Numbered from the stretch's first letter, positions 1 to 10,202 are shown. The stretch: 55,293 nt of DNA from an uncultured Bacteroidales bacterium (GCA_902774005.1 CACYGK010000030.1:1-55293), one strand, 5' to 3'. Notes: a model not told the origin generated them from the sequence alone. Translations and numbers: made by a program.

Positions 1-695
1 AGACTGCCGGTGTCACCCATGAATATCTTGTTCTTGCCTATGTTACCGTAGAAGTTGTAGAAGAAGAATCCGATGACTGCTCCGCACAGACAGATGGAGA
101 GAAGCGAGAAAAGTGTGGCTCCGATCTGATGGAAGAGGTATGCATATACTGACAGAATGAGAATAGACAGACTCGACGAAAGTCCGTCGATGCCGTCTAT
201 CAGATTCATAGCGTTTACGATTAGAAGTATGGTGAATACTGTAAGCGGATAACTTGCCCAAATCGGCAGTTCGTATATCCCGAACAGTCCGTGCAGATTG
301 CTTATCATCAGGTTGCACGCTGGGAAGATAAGTGCGGCAATGGTCTGGATGATGAACTTCTGCGAAGCCTCCAGTCCTTTCAGGTCATCGATGAGTCCGA
401 TGATGTAGATAAGCAATGCTCCCACTACCATCATGAACGACGACAGATAGAACTCAACCTCTCCGTTTCGTCCCTTACTCAGAATTGCCAGTCCCACGAA
501 CATTCCGATTGCTGTGATGGGCATGAAGATGATGCCACCCAGTCGGGGTACTGCAATCTTGTGTATTTTGCGTCCGTTGGGCATGTCGTATAGTTCATGC
601 TTGTAGCATATATGTACTATAAAAGGTATGGCAATGATTGCCAGTATAATACAGGTAATGAAAGGTATCATATAGTTAAGGTGTAATGATGTCAT
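1..695 (-). CDS. WecA/MraY-family undecaprenyl-phosphate sugar-1-phosphate transferase (3' end missing)
   Basis: The frame is open from an ATG at 695 to the left window edge (231 codons visible), so the C-terminus is lost. The translation is strongly hydrophobic with several membrane segments. It carries family hallmarks: an IDDLKG motif, the signature NLIDGIDGL, and MGDTGS just before the edge. Enzymes of this family transfer a sugar-1-phosphate from a UDP-sugar to undecaprenyl phosphate in the inner membrane, starting O-antigen, capsule or exopolysaccharide lipid-linked synthesis. It follows a lipoprotein gene and a Wzi gene on the same strand, which fits a surface-polysaccharide role. MraY itself is less likely, since no murein genes are adjacent. 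A second ATG ten codons in is also a possible start. Family assignment is secure; the exact sugar substrate cannot be read from sequence. Confidence 0.9.
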   Translation of the reverse strand, partial: MTSLHLNYMIPFITCIILAIIAIPFIVHICYKHELYDMPNGRKIHKIAVPRLGGIIFMPITAIGMFVGLAILSKGRNGEVEFYLSSFMMVVGALLIYIIGLIDDLKGLEASQKFIIQTIAALIFPACNLMISNLHGLFGIYELPIWASYPLTVFTILLIVNAMNLIDGIDGLSSSLSILILSVYAYLFHQIGATLFSLLSICLCGAVIGFFFYNFYGNIGKNKIFMGDTGS

Positions 696-702
696 GTTTT
701 AT

Positions 703-724
703 AGCTTACTGCTTACTGCTTAAC
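703..724. repeat. short 7-bp tandem repeat (unit like cttactg)
   Basis: About three imperfect copies of a 7-bp unit fill the gap between the WecA-like gene and the upstream lipoprotein gene. It belongs to the heptamer-repeat class seen at many gene junctions in this window. Confidence 0.5.
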
Positions 725-726
725 GG

Positions 727-1167
727 TCAGAACTTGCGATAGGTAATGCGTGCATTCTTCGACCGTAGTGCCATGTCGTTTCGTGTCAGACTTTCAATAT
801 GGAAGGTATCGCTAAGGGCATAATAGCCCCAAGGTTCGATGATTGTCAAATCGGTAACTGGGTAGTTGTCGGGTTTGTCAGGGTGCTTTTCTGCCATATC
901 TGAGAAATTGCGGAACACTATCCTGTCGCCTAGATTATCGAAGTAGCCGTAGTATCTTGTGTTACTGTTTATCTTCGTCAGTTGGAACAAATCGAGCTGG
1001 AACGACAAATACAGCTGACGGTCTTTGACATCGTTGGTGGTTCCGTTGTGTTCAATTGTCATCAACTGCCACATGCCGTCCAGGTCGCCGTTCTTCGGCA
1101 TTTTATCACACGATGCCATGATGCAGCATCCTATAATAATATATAATGTGTAAAGTGTCTTTTTCAT
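727..1167 (-). CDS. small lipoprotein, possibly lipocalin-like
   Basis: A 146-aa protein with an N-terminal hydrophobic stretch ending in MASC followed by D, a good lipoprotein signal peptide with Cys at about residue 20. The mature part begins with a DGMWQLMTIEHNG segment, which resembles the start of lipocalin-like beta-barrel domains common in Bacteroidales lipoproteins. I do not recognise a specific family and see no catalytic motif. The start codon overlaps the stop of the upstream wzi-like gene (ATGA), and the WecA-like gene lies 31 bp downstream. The three are therefore probably co-transcribed and linked to surface polysaccharide. Its own function is unknown. Confidence 0.8.
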   Translation of the reverse strand: MKKTLYTLYIIIGCCIMASCDKMPKNGDLDGMWQLMTIEHNGTTNDVKDRQLYLSFQLDLFQLTKINSNTRYYGYFDNLGDRIVFRNFSDMAEKHPDKPDNYPVTDLTIIEPWGYYALSDTFHIESLTRNDMALRSKNARITYRKF

Positions 1168-2687
1168 TTTGTCAGCGTGAATGATTTATGAATGGTCAGT
1201 TGTGTTCCGAATGAATTTCCGAGTAGGTCTCCGTGGTCGAGTCCGAAAGCAAGTCTTCCACTCCAGCCTTTCAGCCATGCAGGTTTATATCCGACCTCTG
1301 CCATGTAGTACTGTTGATTCAGTTTGTCCTTGAACGGAGCAGTATAGCGTCCCCAGTTCTGGGTGAAGGTCATGAACAGTCGCCAGTGGAGTTCGGGGGT
1401 AGGGTCGCCGCATAGTCCGAAGTGCCACGCTTTGACTCTGTTGTTCTCAAAGTATATCAGGCCGTCTGTGTTATAGACAGGGGAGGTAATGAGCGGATTG
1501 CCTATAGCCATACCCCAGTGTTGCCATCCGGTATAGATGTTGTGATTGTAGTAGTCGTCTCTGCCGTTCATCTTGTCGGGAATGGATTTCGTAGCATCAT
1601 GATAGACAGCTCCCGACTGATTTCTCGTGCTCATGTGCTCGATGACGGCTGCTGAAACGAATCTGTTTTTCGGGAACTTCGCATCTACTCCTACGAGGTG
1701 ATCCTGAATGCCGTATTGCAGAGTGAGCATCGACTGGTCTTCGAAGTAACGCTCGAAATATGCTCCTACTTCCCATGCATTCTCCTCTCCTGTATTTCCG
1801 TGCCAAGCCAGTCGCATGTTATAGCTGCCCAACATATTTCCTGAGTTGTTGCTCTCGGTAAAGTCAGTCGCATCTCTGCCTCCACCGAATACTGCTCTCC
1901 AGAATGCCTTTAGGTTCTGCGGCATTTCTACTGTCATAGTCTGTGTGCTGACTTCGCGGGGAGCGACATTGTAGGCTTTGCCTCCGAACTGGGTGAACAT
2001 CTGAATACCAATCTCGAAAGTGAGCGGCACCTTCTTTGCTGTTTCCTTTCCGAACTTCCAGTACAGAGCCTTCTCATGGTACAGCGTGTTGTTTGTATAT
2101 CTTGTTCCGGGACGTACAAAGTCTTTCTGCCAGCCTGCGTCGGTAGTCATACCGAACGAACCCCTCATCTTCCATTTCCACCATCCGCGAGTACCTGGAA
2201 AACTGAAATAGTCAATCTCCAGTCTCAGTTGTGGAATAGGGTGGGCATTCAGTCCAGCCGACAGACCCCCACTCGTCAGTTCGTTGTTTTTCAGGTCTAT
2301 GCTGCGTTCCTTTGCTCCCAGCGACAGGTTTGCCTTCATATAACCAGCCTCGATATAAGCCTGCTGAATGAAGAAGGTGGATGTGGAGTGCTGGTTCAGC
2401 ATGAGGTCGATACCATAACCGCGTTTCCATACTCGTGCCGAGTCGGTGTCGATAGAACGGAACAGTCCGACACGCTCGTAAGCAGAGTTGTCGTATGGTG
2501 ACACCTTTCCATGTTTATTTGCTGAAAGCCACAGCGGAGCATTGTCTCCACTGCTTACCGTTCCGCTTACCTCAGCTTCCAGCTTCAGTCCGTCGCCCAA
2601 GTCCTGTGCTGTTGCACACACCGATACGACTGCACAGAGCATCAGTGTGAAAAGTGTTTTCCGTATGTTTGATTCGTGGTTATGCAT
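1164..2687 (-). CDS. capsule assembly Wzi-family outer-membrane protein
   Basis: 507 aa from the chosen ATG at 2687. An upstream in-frame start at 2729 would add 14 residues ahead of the signal peptide and is less likely. The N-terminus has a signal peptide ending in CATAQ. The rest is rich in alternating hydrophobic and aromatic strands with many Trp, Tyr and Gly, as expected of an outer-membrane beta-barrel. Phrases such as APLWLSANKHG near the mature N-terminus are typical of Bacteroidales Wzi-family proteins. Wzi helps hold capsular polysaccharide at the cell surface. It heads the minus-strand set wzi-lipoprotein-wecA-like. Family assignment is by recognition rather than by a diagnostic active site. 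Confidence 0.85.
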   Translation of the reverse strand: MHNHESNIRKTLFTLMLCAVVSVCATAQDLGDGLKLEAEVSGTVSSGDNAPLWLSANKHGKVSPYDNSAYERVGLFRSIDTDSARVWKRGYGIDLMLNQHSTSTFFIQQAYIEAGYMKANLSLGAKERSIDLKNNELTSGGLSAGLNAHPIPQLRLEIDYFSFPGTRGWWKWKMRGSFGMTTDAGWQKDFVRPGTRYTNNTLYHEKALYWKFGKETAKKVPLTFEIGIQMFTQFGGKAYNVAPREVSTQTMTVEMPQNLKAFWRAVFGGGRDATDFTESNNSGNMLGSYNMRLAWHGNTGEENAWEVGAYFERYFEDQSMLTLQYGIQDHLVGVDAKFPKNRFVSAAVIEHMSTRNQSGAVYHDATKSIPDKMNGRDDYYNHNIYTGWQHWGMAIGNPLITSPVYNTDGLIYFENNRVKAWHFGLCGDPTPELHWRLFMTFTQNWGRYTAPFKDKLNQQYYMAEVGYKPAWLKGWSGRLAFGLDHGDLLGNSFGTQLTIHKSFTLTK

Positions 2688-2760
2688 AGTATGGTTTTTA
2701 TATTTATAATATAAAACGCACATTAACATAATTTATTGTTTCAACACCCTAAATAATTTC

Positions 2761-2814
2761 TAACTCTTAACTTTTAACTTATAACTTTTAACTTTTAACT
2801 TATAACTTTTAACT
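2761..2814. repeat. 7-bp tandem repeat array (unit like aactttt)
   Basis: About seven consecutive imperfect copies of aactttt/aacttat lie in the 253-bp gap between wzi and galE. The remainder of the gap (2815-2940) holds no gene that I can see. Confidence 0.85.
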
Positions 2815-2940
2815 CAAAAAAAGGGCTACCCCGTCGCTCGCGCGAAAGAATAGCCACAACACAAACACAAAATAAAACACGATAGAAAACTACAAAAATG
2901 TAGTTACCGGTTTTATGTCGTTTTCAATTGAAAGTCACAA

Positions 2941-3975
2941 TTATTGTATTCCGTCTTCACGGAGTTTCTGCTGCCACTTCCAAGCTGAACGCAGGATGTC
3001 GTCGAGTGGAGTGTCTGCCGACCATCCGAGCACCTTGTTAGCTTTGTCCACATTACCCCAGATAGCCTCGATATCACCTTCACGACGTGGAGCATATTCC
3101 CATGGCAGTTTTACACCTGTAGCACGTTCGAAACCTTCTACGATTTCCAGGGTTGAGTATCCGTGACCGGTACCGATATTGAATACCTCGACTGGGTCTG
3201 TATCCTGATCCAATACACGTGTCATTGCTTTCACGTGAGCCTTTGCAAGGTCAACTACATAGATATAGTCGCGTATGCAGGTCTTGTCAGGAGTGTTATA
3301 GTCGTTTCCGAAAATCTTCAACTGCTTGCGGATGCCGATAGCAGTCTGAGTTACGAACGGAATAAGGTTCATTGGTACACCGTTTGGCAGTTCACCGATG
3401 AATGCTGTGGGGTGAGCACCGATCGGGTTGAAGTAGCGGAGGATAACCGACTTGATAGGAGCACCCGAATGGATGTAGTCCTGAATGATTTCCTCGTTAA
3501 TCTGCTTCGTGTTGCCGTATGGTGAGAGAGCCTGCTGTATCGGAGCCTGCTCTGTTACAGGCAGATTCTCAGGAGTCGGCTGACCATATACGGTACATGA
3601 AGAAGAGAAGATAATTCCCTTTGCTCCGTACTTAGTCATCATCTCCAACACGTTCATCAGAGAGTTCAGGTTGTTACGATAGTAGAGCAGTGGTTTTTCA
3701 ACCGACTCACCCACAGCCTTCGATGCTGCGAAGTGGATGATACCCTTGATGGGATATTTCTTGAACACAGCCTCTACCTTGTCAATCTCGTTGAGGTCCA
3801 CTTTCTCAAAAGCGGGACGGATACCGGTAATCTTCTCTATACCGTCGATTACGTTCTCGTTCGAGTTTGAGAGGTTATCAACAATCACTACATCATAGCC
3901 TGCCTGCTGCAGTTCTACTGTCGTATGGGAACCGATAAATCCAGTTCCACCTGTAACCAGAATTGTCTCTTTCAT
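2941..3975 (-). CDS. galE: UDP-glucose 4-epimerase
   Basis: 344 aa, the usual GalE length. The N-terminus has the Rossmann NAD-binding motif TGGTGFIGSHT. An SSSCTVYG segment and a catalytic Tyr-x3-Lys in SPYGNTK follow, as in extended short-chain dehydrogenases. A C-terminal substrate domain contains FNIGTGHGYS. The enzyme interconverts UDP-glucose and UDP-galactose in the cytoplasm, supplying galactose for polysaccharides and the Leloir pathway. A -7 box at 4012-4019 sits about 37 bp before the start. It is separated from the wzi set by a repeat-filled gap and probably has its own promoter. Confidence 0.96.
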   Translation of the reverse strand: MKETILVTGGTGFIGSHTTVELQQAGYDVVIVDNLSNSNENVIDGIEKITGIRPAFEKVDLNEIDKVEAVFKKYPIKGIIHFAASKAVGESVEKPLLYYRNNLNSLMNVLEMMTKYGAKGIIFSSSCTVYGQPTPENLPVTEQAPIQQALSPYGNTKQINEEIIQDYIHSGAPIKSVILRYFNPIGAHPTAFIGELPNGVPMNLIPFVTQTAIGIRKQLKIFGNDYNTPDKTCIRDYIYVVDLAKAHVKAMTRVLDQDTDPVEVFNIGTGHGYSTLEIVEGFERATGVKLPWEYAPRREGDIEAIWGNVDKANKVLGWSADTPLDDILRSAWKWQQKLREDGIQ

Positions 3976-4011
3976 GATTTATGTTTTTACCGTTGTTTGG
4001 TTTTTTCGGTG

Positions 4012-4019
4012 CAAAAATA
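4012..4019 (-). promoter_or_regulatory. Bacteroidetes -7 box (TATTTTTG) for galE
   Basis: Reading the minus strand, TATTTTTG followed by CACC lies 36 bp upstream of the galE ATG. It matches the TAnnTTTG consensus of the Bacteroidetes primary sigma factor. Confidence 0.6.
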
Positions 4020-4066
4020 TGTAATTTGCAGTAACTGACAAATATTTTTTAGTAAAAAAATGATAA

Positions 4067-7000
4067 TTATAGTCCCTTGCCGTGACAATTCTTGTATTTT
4101 TTGCCACTTCCGCATGGACATGGGTCATTTCTACCAACACGTGGAGTATTGTTCACAATCGGCTGATGAGTCGGTTGCTGACGTGTGTCACGGTTAGCTG
4201 CATTCTGCTGTGCCGTACTGCTCTGCATGTCGTCCAGATTCTGCTTTGTCTCCGTCAGTCGCTGTCTCGGAGCCTCCGGCATACGGTTCGGAGCCTGCTT
4301 CACGTCGTTGGGGTCTGCCATCGGAATCGAGCAGCGCATCAGTGTCGAGATGGTGCGGTCGTTAATCTCGTTCACCATATTGTCAAACAGTGTCACCGAC
4401 TCCAGTTTGAAGATGAGCAACGGGTCTTTCTGTTCGTACGACGCATTCTGCACCGACTGCTTCAGTTCGTCGAGAGCACGCAGGTTCTCTTTCCAAGCCT
4501 CGTCGATGGTATGCAACAGAACAATCTTCTCGAATGCAATCAGGATATTCTTAGCTTCCGAGTCGTAGCATTCTTTCAGTGGCACACTTATCTGATATAC
4601 ACCCCTTCCGTCACTGATCGGTACAAGGATATTCTCGTACATGTGTCCTGCCTCTTCATATACACGCTTGATGGTAGGATATGCAGTCGAAGCCAGACGT
4701 GCAGTACGTTCCTTGAAGTGAGTCATCACCTTCTCGTATGTCTCGTCTTCCAGTTGCTGACGGTTCTTGTTTTCGAATTCCTCGGCACTGAATGGTACTT
4801 CCATTGCGAAAATCTTCAGGAAGTCCTCCTTGCATCCTTCAAAGTCGTTACCTTCCATGATATGGAGAGTGCGGTCCCATATCATATTTGATATATCCAT
4901 GCCGATACGCTGTCCCATCAGGGCATGGCGACGGCGTTCATATATCACCTTACGCTGCTTGTTCATCACGTCGTCATATTCAAGCAGACGCTTACGGATA
5001 CCGAAGTTGTTTTCTTCCACTTTCTTCTGAGCCCTCTCGATACTCTTGTTAATCATTGGGTGCTCAATCATCTCGCCTTCGGCAAATCCCAGACGGTCCA
5101 TAATCTTCGAGATACGGTCACTGGCAAACAGACGCATCAGTTTGTCTTCGAGTGATACGTAGAACACAGACGAACCCGGGTCACCCTGACGTCCGGAACG
5201 TCCACGCAACTGACGGTCCACACGACGGCTTTCATGTCTTTCCGTACCGATGATGGCAAGACCGCCGGCAGCCTTCACTTCGTCGCTCAACTTGATATCC
5301 GTACCACGACCTGCCATGTTCGTAGCGATAGTCACGATACTCTTCTGACCTGCCTGAGCCACGATGTCTGCTTCTTTCTGGTGCAACTTCGCATTCAGTA
5401 CGTTGTGTTCTATCTTGCGCAGCTGCAACATCTTCGAGAGCATTTCCGAGATTTCTACCGACGTCGTACCTACCAGTACCGGACGTCCTGCTTTTACCAT
5501 CTCCTCAATCTCCTCGATTACAGCCTTATACTTTTCGCGGTTCGTCTTATACACGCGATCATTCATATCTTTACGCGCGATAGGACGGTTCGTCGGAATC
5601 TCCACTACATCCAGTTTATAGATGTCCCAGAACTCACCCGCCTCGGTTATGGCAGTACCTGTCATACCAGCCAACTTGTGGTACATACGGAAGTAGTTCT
5701 GCAGTGTGATGGTAGCAAATGTCTGAGTGGCAGCTTCCACCTTCACTCTTTCCTTTGCCTCCACAGCCTGGTGCAGTCCGTCGCTCCATCGTCTTCCCTC
5801 CATGATACGTCCCGTCTGCTCATCTACAATCTTCACCTCACCGTCAATCACTACGTAGTCATCATCCTTCATGAACATAGTATATGCCTTCAGCAGCTGC
5901 TGCATCGTGTGCACACGTTCCGACTTCACGGCATAGTCCTGCATCAGTTCGTCTTTCTTCTGCAGACGTTCCTCGTCACTCATCTTCTGGTTGTCCAGTT
6001 CGGCGAGTTGTGTGGTTATGTCGGGCAGGATAAAGAACGTGTCATCCTTCACGATATTCGCAATCAGTTCGTTTCCCTTGTCGGTCATCTCTACCGATTT
6101 CTGCTTTTCATCCACTACAAAGAACAGCGGACTGGTTGCCTCTGGCATCCTTCTGTTGTTGTTCTCCATGTATATCTCCTCTGTCTGAAGCAGACCAGTC
6201 TTGATACCCGGCTGTGAAAGGAATTTTACGAGGGCGTTGTTCTTAGGCATACCTTTGAACGCACGGAACAGCGAAAGGAATCCCGCAGTCACGTCGTCCT
6301 TATTGTCACTCTCAATCAGTTTCTTTGCCTCCGACAGGTAGTTCTGAGTCAGTCGTCTCTGAGCCTCTACCAGTTGTTCTACGATAGGGCAGTACTGCTC
6401 AAACATCTGGTCGTTCTGTTTCGGTACCGGACCACTGATGATGAGTGGTGTACGTGCATCGTCGATGAGCACAGAGTCCACCTCGTCCACAATGGCGTAG
6501 TTATGCTTTCTCTGCACCAGGTCTTCCGGTTTCATAGCCATGTTGTCACGCAGGTAGTCGAAACCGAATTCGTTGTTCGTACCGAATGTGATATCTGCCT
6601 GATAAGCCTTGCGACGTGCTTCCGAGTTCGGTTGGTGCTTATCGATACAGTCAACCGACAGTCCGTGGAACATATACAGCGGACCCATCCACTCCGAGTC
6701 ACGCTTAGCCAGATAGTCGTTCACCGTGACTACGTGTACACCGTTCTTCGTCAGGGCATTCAGGAATACCGGCAGGGTAGCCACCAGGGTCTTACCTTCA
6801 CCCGTAGCCATTTCGGCAATCTTACCCTGATGCAGAACGATACCACCGAAGAGCTGTACGTCGTAGTGAATCATGTTCCACACCGTGTCGTTACCTCCGG
6901 CTACCCAGTGGTTGTGCCAGATAGCTTTGTCACCGTCTATATCTACGAAGTCCCTGCCTTCACCTGCCAACTGACGATCGAAGTCCGTAGCAGTCACTAC

Positions 7001-7393
7001 CACACCTTCGTCACCGCTCTCTGCAAAGCGTCGTGCCGTATCCTTCACGATGGCATACACCGTAGGCAGAATCTTATTCAGTTCCTCTTCGAAGCGGTCA
7101 GTGATATGCTGCTCCGTCTTGTCAATCTCATCGAAGATAGGCTGACGCTTATCGATGTCAGTCTCTTCGATCTTACTGTTCAGTTCGGCAACCTTCTCGC
7201 GCAGGTCCTTCACACTGTCCTGCAGGTTTGCCTTTATCTCGTCCAGTCTGCTACGCAGAGCATCGTTGCTCAGACCCTTAATCTCAGGTTCAATCCTCAG
7301 CACCTGCTCTACTATCGGACGAATCTCCTTGATATCTCTTGTGGCTTTATTGCCGAATATGCTACTTAAAAAAGCATTTAATGAAAATCCCAT
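4067..7393 (-). CDS. secA: preprotein translocase ATPase SecA
   Basis: 1108 aa, longer than the E. coli protein but usual for Bacteroidetes. Walker A ATGEGKT lies near residue 198, the [14 protein letters not shown] motif follows, and the helicase motif [12 protein letters not shown] is in the second motor domain. The C-terminus ends with the zinc-binding SecB/ribosome-interacting tail containing [12 protein letters not shown]. SecA couples ATP hydrolysis to protein export through SecYEG at the inner membrane. An insertion-like, charged region after motor domain 1 (roughly residues 330-500) accounts for the extra length. It is flanked by galE and the phosphatase-like gene, all on the minus strand but with gaps of about 90 bp. 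Confidence 0.98.
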   Translation of the reverse strand: MGFSLNAFLSSIFGNKATRDIKEIRPIVEQVLRIEPEIKGLSNDALRSRLDEIKANLQDSVKDLREKVAELNSKIEETDIDKRQPIFDEIDKTEQHITDRFEEELNKILPTVYAIVKDTARRFAESGDEGVVVTATDFDRQLAGEGRDFVDIDGDKAIWHNHWVAGGNDTVWNMIHYDVQLFGGIVLHQGKIAEMATGEGKTLVATLPVFLNALTKNGVHVVTVNDYLAKRDSEWMGPLYMFHGLSVDCIDKHQPNSEARRKAYQADITFGTNNEFGFDYLRDNMAMKPEDLVQRKHNYAIVDEVDSVLIDDARTPLIISGPVPKQNDQMFEQYCPIVEQLVEAQRRLTQNYLSEAKKLIESDNKDDVTAGFLSLFRAFKGMPKNNALVKFLSQPGIKTGLLQTEEIYMENNNRRMPEATSPLFFVVDEKQKSVEMTDKGNELIANIVKDDTFFILPDITTQLAELDNQKMSDEERLQKKDELMQDYAVKSERVHTMQQLLKAYTMFMKDDDYVVIDGEVKIVDEQTGRIMEGRRWSDGLHQAVEAKERVKVEAATQTFATITLQNYFRMYHKLAGMTGTAITEAGEFWDIYKLDVVEIPTNRPIARKDMNDRVYKTNREKYKAVIEEIEEMVKAGRPVLVGTTSVEISEMLSKMLQLRKIEHNVLNAKLHQKEADIVAQAGQKSIVTIATNMAGRGTDIKLSDEVKAAGGLAIIGTERHESRRVDRQLRGRSGRQGDPGSSVFYVSLEDKLMRLFASDRISKIMDRLGFAEGEMIEHPMINKSIERAQKKVEENNFGIRKRLLEYDDVMNKQRKVIYERRRHALMGQRIGMDISNMIWDRTLHIMEGNDFEGCKEDFLKIFAMEVPFSAEEFENKNRQQLEDETYEKVMTHFKERTARLASTAYPTIKRVYEEAGHMYENILVPISDGRGVYQISVPLKECYDSEAKNILIAFEKIVLLHTIDEAWKENLRALDELKQSVQNASYEQKDPLLIFKLESVTLFDNMVNEINDRTISTLMRCSIPMADPNDVKQAPNRMPEAPRQRLTETKQNLDDMQSSTAQQNAANRDTRQQPTHQPIVNNTPRVGRNDPCPCGSGKKYKNCHGKGL

Positions 7394-7446
7394 TTTTATT
7401 TACTATTAAACTATTTACTATTTAATTCTTATTTGGGCGCCTTTAA

Positions 7447-7478
7447 TTTTTAACTTTTAACTTTTAACTTTTAACTTC
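7447..7478. repeat. 7-bp tandem repeat array (aactttt)
   Basis: Four copies of aactttt in the 96-bp gap between secA and the upstream phosphatase-like gene. Confidence 0.85.
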
Positions 7479-7489
7479 AATTAACAAAG

Positions 7490-8902
7490 TTAATTGACCA
7501 CCCCATTCGGTGCCCTTATCCTTGCATGGCGTGCTACGGTAGGAGCAATCTCTACGGCACTCAGTGTCTCGTACTCCTGCTTTGCCTCAATTCCGTATCC
7601 GTAGTAGATTACGGGGAAGTTAACCCATGAGGGTCGCCATACCTTTGCGTCACTCTTACCGTCGTCAGCGAGCGAACAACCCGGCATAATCTCTATCACG
7701 ATATCGCCCGAGTGACGTATATTGAAACTGTTGCGCACCTGACTCAGTTCGGGCGACCAGGCACCTTGCATCAGTCGGGTAGAGGTATAAACCTCCTTCA
7801 CTCCGTCAAACTGGTACAGGAAATCCTCACACTCCTGCAGTATGTCGGCAGTCTTCAGTTTCCGCTGCTCCAGCAGTTTCTTATCTATGTAAATCTGGTT
7901 GCCCAGATGATTCTCAATGTAATTACCCTTGCCGTGCAGAGCTACGAGATACATATTCAGCAGTGCCACGCAGCGGTTCATGCTGAATTCCTGAGTCGGC
8001 AACTTATAACTGATACTCTGCAGCAGGGTAGGGGCATCCTCATATCCTGTCGAAGTCAGATAGATGAGGGTCTTGTCAATACCTACCGAACGCTCTATTG
8101 TCTCCAGCAACTTTGCAATCTCCATGTCGAGATTCACGTAGTTCTGCCTTATCTTGTCGATACCTGCATTTGCTGTTTCTGCCACACTATAGTTCAGTGC
8201 CATGAAATCGGTGATGTGGTCGGCACCGCATGCACCCGACGTGATGCAGTACTTCGCTGCCTTTGTCACTCTTGAGTTGATGCTGCCTTTGTCCGATAGG
8301 TTTCTCTCCTCGAACTCCAACGGACTTACCCAATAGGGAGCCCTCTCGCCGTAATACTTCGTGCCTGCCCAGTTGCCAGTCCCCTCGTCAATCCACATTG
8401 CCCAGTCGGCAGCATGTCCGGCAGAAAGTACCGAGATAAGTCTGTCCGCACCGATTGAATAGACCAGTCCCTTGCCCTCAGTGGCAATCTTCACCTCATC
8501 ACCAAGCGTTGAAACCTGCAGGTTCTTTGCCGACGAACCGTTGCGGGTGTTCACACCGCCTACCGTGTTGTCATCCACCGCACTTACCGTCTGCAGTGTC
8601 TTCCTTTCCACCCATTCGTCACCCACGATGCCGTGAGTATAAGGTACGGTACCCGTCACGATGGTAGCCGTAGCAGCAGCCTTGTTGATGTCGCGCATCG
8701 GGAACTTAGCATTCCGATACACCTGTCCGTCTTTCAGCAACCGCTTCAGTCCGTCCTCACCATACAAGGCAGAGAACGACTCCAGCATATCGCCTCTCAA
8801 CTGGTCGATGGTGATACCCACAACCAGTCGTGGCGATTCCTGAGCCATCGCCACACTGCTACACAGAGCAGCATATATACAAAGTGAAAATAATCTATTC
8901 AA
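7490..8902 (-). CDS. alkaline-phosphatase-superfamily protein, probable pseudoenzyme
   Basis: 470 aa with a signal peptide ending in SVAMAQ, so exported. The N-terminal segment PRLVVGITIDQLRGDML and the following VTGTVPYTHGIVGDEW align by eye with type I phosphodiesterase/PafA-like phosphatases. The C-terminal AVEIAPTVARHARI matches their final helix. However, the position of the Thr/Ser nucleophile reads NKAAATATI with Lys in its place. The metal-binding Asp-His pair is replaced (STGYED), and the expected Asp-x3-His and late His ligands are not visible. Only the first metal Asp (IDQ) remains. It therefore looks inactive, and may be a scaffold or binding protein. Its start lies in a 7-bp repeat tract. 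Fold confidence is good; inactivity is inferred from manual alignment. Confidence 0.75.
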   Translation of the reverse strand: MNRLFSLCIYAALCSSVAMAQESPRLVVGITIDQLRGDMLESFSALYGEDGLKRLLKDGQVYRNAKFPMRDINKAAATATIVTGTVPYTHGIVGDEWVERKTLQTVSAVDDNTVGGVNTRNGSSAKNLQVSTLGDEVKIATEGKGLVYSIGADRLISVLSAGHAADWAMWIDEGTGNWAGTKYYGERAPYWVSPLEFEERNLSDKGSINSRVTKAAKYCITSGACGADHITDFMALNYSVAETANAGIDKIRQNYVNLDMEIAKLLETIERSVGIDKTLIYLTSTGYEDAPTLLQSISYKLPTQEFSMNRCVALLNMYLVALHGKGNYIENHLGNQIYIDKKLLEQRKLKTADILQECEDFLYQFDGVKEVYTSTRLMQGAWSPELSQVRNSFNIRHSGDIVIEIMPGCSLADDGKSDAKVWRPSWVNFPVIYYGYGIEAKQEYETLSAVEIAPTVARHARIRAPNGVVN

Positions 8903-8932
8903 CTTTTAACTTTTAATTTTTAACTTTTAACT
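8901..8932. repeat. 7-bp tandem repeat array overlapping two gene ends
   Basis: Copies of aactttt span the gap between the DUF4105 stop and the phosphatase-like start. The array also encodes the last residues (LKVKN) of the DUF4105 protein, so the repeat has moved into coding sequence at that 3' end. Confidence 0.8.
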
Positions 8933-10130
8933 GCAACGCTCGCGTTGCCCCCCTTCCCAGCAAAGTCAGTTCCATCAGCCATACGGCAGGGTGAAACCAC
9001 TGCTTTACGCAGAGCATGCATACTGCAAACAATATCATTACTGCCATATTGGCATATTCCATTCGTTTTATCCACGTCGTGGCTCTTCCCGTCTTCCAGT
9101 TCCACGCTATCATCGCAGCCTGAACGAGGAACAGCGGATTGTAAGCCACTACCATCCAATTGCTGTCCACAGCCGGGTGTTTGCTCAGGAAGAAGAGTCC
9201 TGCCACTACGATGCCTGTCACTCCCTGTGCTGTCAGCAGACAGATATCCAGCCATCGCGACATCCGTTTCCGCTTCACGTCGATCGTCAGTACAAATGCT
9301 GTCAGCAGCAGTACGATGCCGAACACTATCATCGGACTCAGCGGTGATGCCACCTCCTTGCTCTTCTCTGTCGCCTCCTGCATCACTTCGGTCTTAGCCA
9401 CAAGTCGCCGCCTTGCTCCTCCCTTCTCTATGTAAGCCTCTTCCAGTTCTGCCTCGAAGTTGTCGGGCAGGAACATGCGGATTCGCTTTCCTATGGGTTT
9501 GTCAATCTCCTCACCCAGTATGATGTCGATGCCAAACTGAAGCCACGGAGCCTGCATCAGTTTTTCGTGCAGCATATGTCTCACCGTCACCGTTTCCTCC
9601 TCCCGTTCGTATGTCACCACACCGTCAATTGCTGCTTCTATCACGTCGCGAGCCCTTTCCGTGCAGTTGTCATACAGCCAGTTGTACAGGTAAGTCTGGT
9701 TCTCCGGACGTATGTTCACCGACAGCAGTTCTACGAGTCGTCTCGTCTCCGTTGGTGTCAGGTTCAGTTCCTGGCGTGTCACCCCGTTACCTGTCATTCC
9801 GTATCTCCATAGGAAGAAATCCAGCGACTCCGCTTCCAGCAGGTAGTTCGTGTTGCCAGCCATGAAGTTGATGACGAAATGCTTCTGAGTATCGTCAAAG
9901 CATCCGTAGTTGAATACCGCATTCCTGTTGCGTACAGTATCCTCCAGCAGAATTGCCGTATGTCCGAAATGGGCATACGCATCCGTTCCCGGAGTACATG
10001 TCAGCACGGAGAATCGCCATGGTGTCACCACCACCGCCTCTTCCGTTCTCAGAGTGTCCTGTGCCCTTCCTTCCGCACAAAAACTGAGCAGCACTGCGCA
10101 CAGCAATATAGTATTCAATAATTCTTTCAT
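8913..10130 (-). CDS. DUF4105-family membrane protein
   Basis: 405 aa: a signal peptide (ending about EGRAQ), an exported domain to about residue 260, then four or five hydrophobic segments in the C-terminal 140 residues. The soluble part includes CTPGTDAYAHFGHTAILL, FNYGCFD and YNWLYDNCTERARD. Conserved His and Cys residues in these motifs are typical of DUF4105 (the Lnb N-terminal periplasmic domain fold), which resembles NlpC/P60-like cysteine hydrolases. Some relatives act on lipoproteins, but activity here is not established. A -7 box at 10144-10151 places the likely transcript start only a few bases ahead of the ATG. The C-terminal five residues come from a heptamer repeat. Confidence 0.85.
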   Translation of the reverse strand: MKELLNTILLCAVLLSFCAEGRAQDTLRTEEAVVVTPWRFSVLTCTPGTDAYAHFGHTAILLEDTVRNRNAVFNYGCFDDTQKHFVINFMAGNTNYLLEAESLDFFLWRYGMTGNGVTRQELNLTPTETRRLVELLSVNIRPENQTYLYNWLYDNCTERARDVIEAAIDGVVTYEREEETVTVRHMLHEKLMQAPWLQFGIDIILGEEIDKPIGKRIRMFLPDNFEAELEEAYIEKGGARRRLVAKTEVMQEATEKSKEVASPLSPMIVFGIVLLLTAFVLTIDVKRKRMSRWLDICLLTAQGVTGIVVAGLFFLSKHPAVDSNWMVVAYNPLFLVQAAMIAWNWKTGRATTWIKRMEYANMAVMILFAVCMLCVKQWFHPAVWLMELTLLGRGATRALQLKVKN

Positions 10131-10143
10131 CGCAAAAACGCTG

Positions 10144-10151
10144 CGAAGTTA
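10144..10151 (-). promoter_or_regulatory. -7 box (TAACTTCG) for the DUF4105 gene
   Basis: Minus-strand TAACTTCG lies 13 bp upstream of the ATG at 10130, implying a very short 5' leader. Confidence 0.55.
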
Positions 10152-10202
10152 CACATTTTTCTGCATCCTTGCAATAGCAAGGGGAAAAAAGGTAAGTTTT
10201 CT

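Noticed and set aside
5234-6217. Long open frame (327 codons) on the plus strand opposite secA
   Set aside because: It lies wholly inside the well-supported secA gene, has no promoter or family resemblance, and its His/Leu/Val-rich text is the usual shadow of a reverse-strand gene.
6374-7369. Second long plus-strand frame opposite secA
   Set aside because: Same reason: a composition-driven shadow of secA.
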